Under the pieces are notes generated by a model. The model ran no database searches. It had not been told where the DNA came from and saw only the letters and a program-made list of their open reading frames with translations. Made by a program: the position numbers and the translations under genes. A stretch of 64,000 bases of DNA from Lentzea xinjiangensis (GTDB lineage Bacteria; Actinomycetota; Actinomycetes; Mycobacteriales; Pseudonocardiaceae): contig NZ_FOFR01000008.1 of the NCBI RefSeq assembly GCF_900110955.1, positions 186,001 to 250,000 of the forward strand. The letters are read 5' to 3'. Below, piece after piece: positions 59,958 to 64,000 of this stretch (the first letter of the stretch is position 1; each line of letters starts with the position of its first letter).

Positions 59958-61428
59958 CCATCACCTCCGCCGCGATGGCCTTGAGCACGTGCTCACGGGT
60001 GAGCTCTGCTCCCTCCAGCTCGCCCGCCACCGCGCCGTCCCGCAGCACGACGAGGCGGTCCGCGCCGTCGAGCAGCTCGTCCAGCTCGGAACTGATCAGC
60101 AGCACCGCGAGGCCCTCCCGCGCGAGCTCGTCGATCAGCGCCTGCACCTCGGCCTTGGCGCCGACGTCGATGCCGCGCGTGGGCTCGTCGAGGAGCAGGA
60201 TCCTGGGTTCGGTGCACAACCACCGGGCGAGCAGCACCTTCTGCTGGTTGCCGCCGGAGAGCTCGGCGACCTTCTGCTCCGGGCTCGAGACCTTGATGCG
60301 CAGCCGGGTGATGAACGTGTCGACGATCCGGTCCTGCTTCGACCGGCTGATCACGCCGAACCTGCTCAGCCTCGGCAGTGCGGCCAGCACGATGTTCTCG
60401 CGCACGGAGAGGTTCGGGATGATCCCCTCCGTCTTGCGGTCCTCCGCGAGCATGCTGATGCCCGCCCTGGTGGCCGCCTTCACGTTGCGCGGCACCGGCG
60501 TGCCCGCGACGAGCACCGTGCCGCCGTCGAGCGGCAGCGCGCCGATGATCGCCTTCGCGGTCTCCGTGCGGCCGGAGCCGAGCAGTCCGGCCAGCCCCAC
60601 GACCTCGCCGGGCCGGATCGTGACGTCGACGCCGTTGACGCGCGGCTTGCTCGTGAGACCGCGGGCCTCGAGCACCGGCTGCGTGTCGGCGTGGTGGTCC
60701 TCGCCGAACGCCGTGGTGCCGTGCTTCTCGATCTCGTTGACCGACCTGCCGAGCATCAGCGAGACCAGCTCGATGCGCGGCAGGTCCCGCAACGGTCCGC
60801 TGTGGACGCTCCGGCCGTCCCTGAGCACCGTGACCCTGTCGCAGATCCGGTACAGCTCGTCCATCCGGTGGCTGACGTAGATGATCGCGATCCCCGACTC
60901 GTGCAGCTTGCGCACGACGTCGAGCAGCGTCTCCACCTCCCTGGGCTCGAGGGAGGACGTCGGCTCGTCCATGATCACGACGTCCGCGTCCGTCTCGACC
61001 GCCCTCGCGAGGGCCACCATCTGCTGCTCGCCGACCGCGAGCGTCCCGAGCGGGCTGCGCACGTCCGCCGTGATGCCGTAGCCGGAGAGCAGCTCCGCGG
61101 CGTCGGCGTCGCGGCGGGCGCGGTCGATCAGGCCGAACCGGGTGCGCGGCTCGCGGCCCAGGAACAGGTTCGCCGACACGCTCATCAACGGGACGAGGTT
61201 CACCTCCTGGTAGATCGTGGAGATCCGGCCGTCGCGCCGGACGTGACCGGAATCCGGGGTGTGGATGCCGGTCAGCACCTTGATCAGCGTCGACTTGCCG
61301 GCGCCGTTCTCCCCCACCAGCGCGTGGACCTCGCCCCGGTGGAGGGTGAAGTCCACGTCGCTGAGCGCGCGCACGCCGGCGAAGGTCTTCGTGACGCCGG
61401 CGACCTCGATCACCGGCTCAGTAGGCAT
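59938..61428 (-). CDS. Sugar ABC transporter double ATPase (YtfR/RbsA-like)
   Basis: The 496-residue protein fuses two nucleotide-binding domains. The first has Walker A VGENGAGKST (about 40), a signature written LAVGEQQMV, and Walker B VVIMDEPTSSLEP. The second has a shortened Walker A (GLLGSGRTE), signature LSGGNQQKV and Walker B ILLLDEPTRGID. This is the standard form for monosaccharide importers. Its start overlaps the binding-protein gene by 11 bp. Confidence 0.93.
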   Translation of the reverse strand: MPTEPVIEVAGVTKTFAGVRALSDVDFTLHRGEVHALVGENGAGKSTLIKVLTGIHTPDSGHVRRDGRISTIYQEVNLVPLMSVSANLFLGREPRTRFGLIDRARRDADAAELLSGYGITADVRSPLGTLAVGEQQMVALARAVETDADVVIMDEPTSSLEPREVETLLDVVRKLHESGIAIIYVSHRMDELYRICDRVTVLRDGRSVHSGPLRDLPRIELVSLMLGRSVNEIEKHGTTAFGEDHHADTQPVLEARGLTSKPRVNGVDVTIRPGEVVGLAGLLGSGRTETAKAIIGALPLDGGTVLVAGTPVPRNVKAATRAGISMLAEDRKTEGIIPNLSVRENIVLAALPRLSRFGVISRSKQDRIVDTFITRLRIKVSSPEQKVAELSGGNQQKVLLARWLCTEPRILLLDEPTRGIDVGAKAEVQALIDELAREGLAVLLISSELDELLDGADRLVVLRDGAVAGELEGAELTREHVLKAIAAEVMDDADSH

Positions 61429-62458
61429 TGGCGAGCTTCTGGGACGCGTTCGCGGCGTCGTACTCGTCGTCGGAGATCACGATGGTCTGCGGGATCTCCT
61501 CGCCCTTGCCGAACTTCTCCAGCGTGTCGAACGCGAGCGGGCCGAAGCGCGGGTTCGACTCGACGACCGCGGTGTAGCTGCCGTCCGCGAGGAGCTGCAC
61601 GGCGTTGCGCGTGCCGTCGATGGACACGATCTTGACGTCCTTGCCCGGCTGCTTGCCGGCCGCCTTGAGGGCGGTGACGGCACCGATGCCCATCTCGTCG
61701 TTCTCGGCGTAGACGGCGGTGATGTCGGGGTTGCTCTGGATGAGCTGCTCCATCACGGCCTGGCCCTTGGACCGGTCGAACTCACCGGTCTGCTCCGCGA
61801 CCACGGTGAGACCGGGGGTGCCCGCGATGCCGTCCTTGAAGCCCTTGGTCCGGTCGACCGTGACGTTGTTGCCGGAGGCGCCGAGCAGGATGGCGATCTT
61901 GCCGGTCCCGCCGGTGGCCTTGATCATCTGCTGGGCGGCGCGCTTGCCCTGCTCGACGAAGTCCGACCCGATGAACGTCAGGTAGTCGGTGCACGGCTGC
62001 GCCGTCACCTTGCGGTCGATCGTCACGACGGGCACCTGCTTGGCCTTGGCCGCGTCGAACGCGGGCTGCAGGCCGTCGGAGTTGAGCGGCGCCACGATCA
62101 GCAGCTTCGCCCCGCGGTCGATCAGCGACTTGATGTCGCTGATCTGCTTGTTCAGGTCGCTCTGCGCGTTGGTGTACAGCAGCTCCGCCCCGCGCTTCGC
62201 GGCCTCGTCCTCGATCGACTGCGTCTCCGCGGTGCGGAACGGGTTGGCCTCCTTCTCCGACTGGGAGAAGCCCACGACCGCCCCCTTGAGGTCGACCTGC
62301 GGGTAACCGGTCTTCGACCGCGAGCAGCCGGGACCGGTGCTCTGGTTCTGCGCGGCACTCGCGGCGGGCCCACCACTCGTCGTGGTCTGTTGGCTCTCTC
62401 TCGCGGTGCAACCGGTCACAAGCAGGGCGGCAGCTGCGATGAGCAGGATGCGAGACAT
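61418..62458 (-). CDS. Sugar-binding lipoprotein (YtfQ-like)
   Basis: The 346-residue protein has a lipobox (LLIAAAALLVTGC, Cys17) and a periplasmic-binding-protein I fold: GAVVGFSQSEKEANPFRTAETQSIEDEAAKRGAELLYTNAQSDLNKQISDIKSLIDRGAKLLIVAPLNSDGLQPAF, TIDRKVTAQPCTDYLTFIGSD, TVDRTKGFKDGI, and AVYAENDEMGIGAVTALKAAGKQPGKDVKIVSIDG. The VGFSQ start, R-A-AET and ENDEMGIGA segments match the YtfQ galactofuranose-binding family best. It heads the five-gene operon that ends with the GH2 gene. Confidence 0.92.
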   Translation of the reverse strand: MSRILLIAAAALLVTGCTARESQQTTTSGGPAASAAQNQSTGPGCSRSKTGYPQVDLKGAVVGFSQSEKEANPFRTAETQSIEDEAAKRGAELLYTNAQSDLNKQISDIKSLIDRGAKLLIVAPLNSDGLQPAFDAAKAKQVPVVTIDRKVTAQPCTDYLTFIGSDFVEQGKRAAQQMIKATGGTGKIAILLGASGNNVTVDRTKGFKDGIAGTPGLTVVAEQTGEFDRSKGQAVMEQLIQSNPDITAVYAENDEMGIGAVTALKAAGKQPGKDVKIVSIDGTRNAVQLLADGSYTAVVESNPRFGPLAFDTLEKFGKGEEIPQTIVISDDEYDAANASQKLANAY

Positions 62459-62507
62459 CTTTGGCTCCTACACGGGCTATGCGTGGTCGCGCTCTCAGGC
62501 GCTAGAT

Positions 62508-62532
62508 TTGCATCGTTGTTCCAACGATGTAA
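62508..62532. promoter_or_regulatory. LacI-type operator CATCGTTG-TTC-CAACGATG
   Basis: Arms CATCGTTG (62511-62518) and CAACGATG (62522-62529) are perfect. They extend outward as TTTG/TAAA with one mismatch. The site lies in the 123-bp region between the binding-protein gene and the divergent LacI gene, so one repressor could control both. Confidence 0.8.
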
Positions 62533-62542
62533 AGACCGAGAA

Positions 62543-62570
62543 CTTCCCGGTACTTTTCCCGGTACTCTTC
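62543..62570 (+). repeat. Short tandem repeat upstream of the LacI gene
   Basis: TTCCCGGTACT occurs twice, 13 bases apart, between the operator and the ribosome site of the LacI gene. It may be promoter DNA or a slippage product. Confidence 0.6.
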
Positions 62571-62581
62571 TGGAGGCTGTG

Positions 62582-63571
62582 TTGGCCACGCTCAAGGACG
62601 TCGCCCGGCTGGCGGGCGTCTCGGTGAAGACCGTGTCGAACGTGGTCAACGGCTACTCGTTCGTGAAACCGGACAACCGCCGCCGCGTGGAGGAGGCGCT
62701 GGAGGCGACGGGCTACCGCCCGAACCTGGGCGCCCGCAACCTGCGCCGCGGCCGCACCGGCTTCATCGCCCTGGTCCTGCCCGAGCTCTCCATCCCCTAC
62801 TTCGCCGAGCTGGCGGGCCTCGTCATCGCCGCCGCGCAGGAGCACGAGTGGAACGTGCTCATCGAGCAGACCTTCGGCACCCTGGCGGGCGAGCGCTCGG
62901 CCCTCGCCTCCCTCGGCCCGCACCTGGTCGACGCCGCGATCCTGAGCCCGGAGGCGCTCCAGGTGGACGACTTCCAGCTCTCCGTCCCCACCGTGCTGCT
63001 GGGCGAGCACGCCGTGGACGTGCCGATCTCCCGCGTGGGCATCGACAACGTGGCCGCCGCCCAGACAGCGGTCCGCCACCTGGTCTCGCTGGGCCGCACG
63101 CGGATCGCCGCGATCGGCGCGCACCCGCACCGCGGTACGGCGGCTCTGCGCCTGGAGGGGTACCGGGCCGCGCTGGCGGAGGCCTCGCTGCCGTTCTCGC
63201 CGGAGCTGGTCGTGCCCGCGCTGAACTACCACCGCGCGGACGGGGCCGCGGCCATGAAGTCGTTGCTGGACATGAAGACCCCGCCGGACGCCGTGTTCTG
63301 CTTCAACGACCTGCTGGCCATCGGCGCGATGCGGACCGCGGCGGAACGGTCCGTGCGGGTGCCGGAGGACCTGGCCGTGGTCGGCTTCGACAACAACGAG
63401 GAGAGCGCTTACAGCGCGCCCTCGCTGACGTCGGTGGCTCCGGACAAGGCCGCCATCGCCCGGGCCGCGGTGGACCTGCTGCACCGGCGGGTGGACGCAC
63501 CGGACGGTGCGCTCGAGAACGTGGAGACGCCGTTCTCGTTGCTGGTCAGGGAGAGCACGGTCGTCAGGTGA
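62582..63571 (+). CDS. LacI-family regulator of the sugar locus
   Basis: The 329-residue protein has the LacI DNA-binding domain (ATLKDVARLAGVSVKTVSNVVNGYSFVKPDNRRRVEEALEATGYRPN) and a periplasmic-binding-like sugar domain. The TTG at 62582 is five bases after GGAGG; a GTG at 62579 is an alternative too close to that site. Divergent from the importer/GH2 operon, with a perfect operator between, it should repress the operon until the sugar is present. Confidence 0.93.
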   Translation: MATLKDVARLAGVSVKTVSNVVNGYSFVKPDNRRRVEEALEATGYRPNLGARNLRRGRTGFIALVLPELSIPYFAELAGLVIAAAQEHEWNVLIEQTFGTLAGERSALASLGPHLVDAAILSPEALQVDDFQLSVPTVLLGEHAVDVPISRVGIDNVAAAQTAVRHLVSLGRTRIAAIGAHPHRGTAALRLEGYRAALAEASLPFSPELVVPALNYHRADGAAAMKSLLDMKTPPDAVFCFNDLLAIGAMRTAAERSVRVPEDLAVVGFDNNEESAYSAPSLTSVAPDKAAIARAAVDLLHRRVDAPDGALENVETPFSLLVRESTVVR

Positions 63572-63757
63572 CGGGGTGCGCGAAGGCGTCGTGGGTCGCC
63601 TGGTCGAACAGCACGAACCTGATCAGGCCGATCTCGGCGTTCTCGACCGCCTCGCGGGCGATCTTCGCCGCGCTGTGGACCGGCCGGCGGCAGACGCCGG
63701 TCCGGAAAAACGATGCGGGTCAGCCCGAGCGCTCGGGCGGTCTCGAGCCTGCTGCTG
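63564..63757 (-). pseudogene. Disrupted macro-domain (ADP-ribose-binding) gene, C-terminal fragment
   Basis: Reading leftward, ETARALGLTRIVF is followed, after a frame change at the T-run near 63703, by TGVCRRPVHSAAKIAREAVENAEIGLIRFVLFDQATHDAFAHPVT and a stop that overlaps the LacI gene end by eight bases. The whole matches the last third of a macro-domain protein (usual 'LGL-IAFPAISTGV-P---AA-IA'). About eight bases seem missing at 'FPAIS'. The upstream part is replaced by the transposase sequence at 63761. Confidence 0.6.
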
Positions 63758-63760
63758 AGC

Positions 63761-64000
63761 CAGATCGCGGTGGATGGGTGCAGCACCAAGGCCCCAGGCG
63801 GGGGTGAGTGCGCCGGCCTGTCCCCGGTCGACCGCCGCAAGCAAGGCGTGAAACGCTCGCTCATGGTCGAAGGCCACGCTATCCCGTTGGACCGGGTGCC
63901 GGCTGGCGCCAACCGCCACGACTCGCCGCTGCTGGCCCCCACCCTGGACGAACTCGCCGATCTTCGTGATGGCCTCGGCCCGCTACCCGACGACATCGCC
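63761..64000 (+). mobile_element. IS5-type transposase, truncated 5' end, runs off the right edge
   Basis: From about 63761 an open frame reads QIAVDGCSTKAPGGGECAG, LSPVDRRKQGVKRSLM, IPLDRVPAGANRHDSPLLAPTLDELADL and GPLPDDIA. This is the DDE region of an IS5-group transposase, including the first catalytic Asp in AVDGC. The usual N-terminal helix-turn-helix part is absent, and the DNA to the left belongs to a broken macro-domain gene. The element is therefore truncated or rearranged. Its right end is outside the window. Confidence 0.7.

Noticed and set aside
61259..62578. Rightward open frame upstream of and in frame with the LacI gene
   Set aside because: It is antisense to the binding-protein and ATPase genes. 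LacI similarity begins only at 62582, after a clear ribosome site.

Overview
This 64 kb window is chromosomal DNA from a high-GC actinomycete. The very high GC, many GTG starts, 4-bp ATGA/GTGA gene overlaps, actinobacterial families (an EphD-type fusion, a MAB_1171c/DUF6545 membrane protein, CsoR, FdhD that begins MGRVT) and secreted enzymes with CBM2 and CBM42 modules fit a soil member of the Pseudonocardiales (Lentzea/Saccharothrix-like). That placement is inference. I saw no rRNA, tRNA, CRISPR array or prophage.

Layout. (1) 1-7.9 kb: an oxalate-catabolism locus. A leftward operon encodes oxalyl-CoA decarboxylase, formyl-CoA:oxalate CoA-transferase, an NDP-forming acyl-CoA ligase and an Nramp-like transporter that runs off the left edge. 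A divergent sucCD-like pair lies to the right. (2) 8.4-14.7 kb: alpha/beta hydrolase, macrolide-type glycosyltransferase, Gfo/Idh oxidoreductase, ABC-2 exporter, and an HxlR/enoyl-CoA hydratase pair. (3) 14.8-18.6 kb: formate/oxalate partners, namely fdhD, an unknown protein, an OFA-type antiporter and a divergent moeA. The control region here carries almost the same 24-bp operator-like sequence as the oxalate locus, so the two loci probably form one regulon. (4) 18.6-25.6 kb: an AlkZ-like protein and a compact protocatechuate operon pcaHGBDCIJ-pobA. (5) 25.7-30.9 kb: a dead-nuclease/CBM2 lipoprotein, a secreted RNase, a PucR-type regulator with a Tat-exported flavoprotein, and a small kinase. 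(6) 31-34.7 kb: a copper operon csoR-copZ-(unknown)-copA. (7) 34.7-55.3 kb: mixed accessory and housekeeping genes. They include a TetR/EphD pair with a double operator, an XRE/ImmA-IrrE/DUF6545 cassette, an isolated catC, two paralogous secreted four-cysteine proteins that share an upstream element, an OhrR-like regulator with a hexameric tyrosine-coordinated heme protein, Sua5, beta-carbonic anhydrase, and HxlR/RidA. (8) 55.3-63.6 kb: a carbohydrate locus with a secreted GH2 enzyme bearing two AbfB (CBM42) domains, a YtfQRT-YjfF-like ABC importer, and a divergent LacI regulator with a perfect palindromic operator. I propose it serves uptake of galactofuranosides. (9) The right edge holds a broken macro-domain gene abutting a truncated IS5-type transposase.

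Degraded genes (an SDR remnant, a frameshifted ECF sigma factor and the macro-domain fragment) show that the spaces between functional operons are being eroded.
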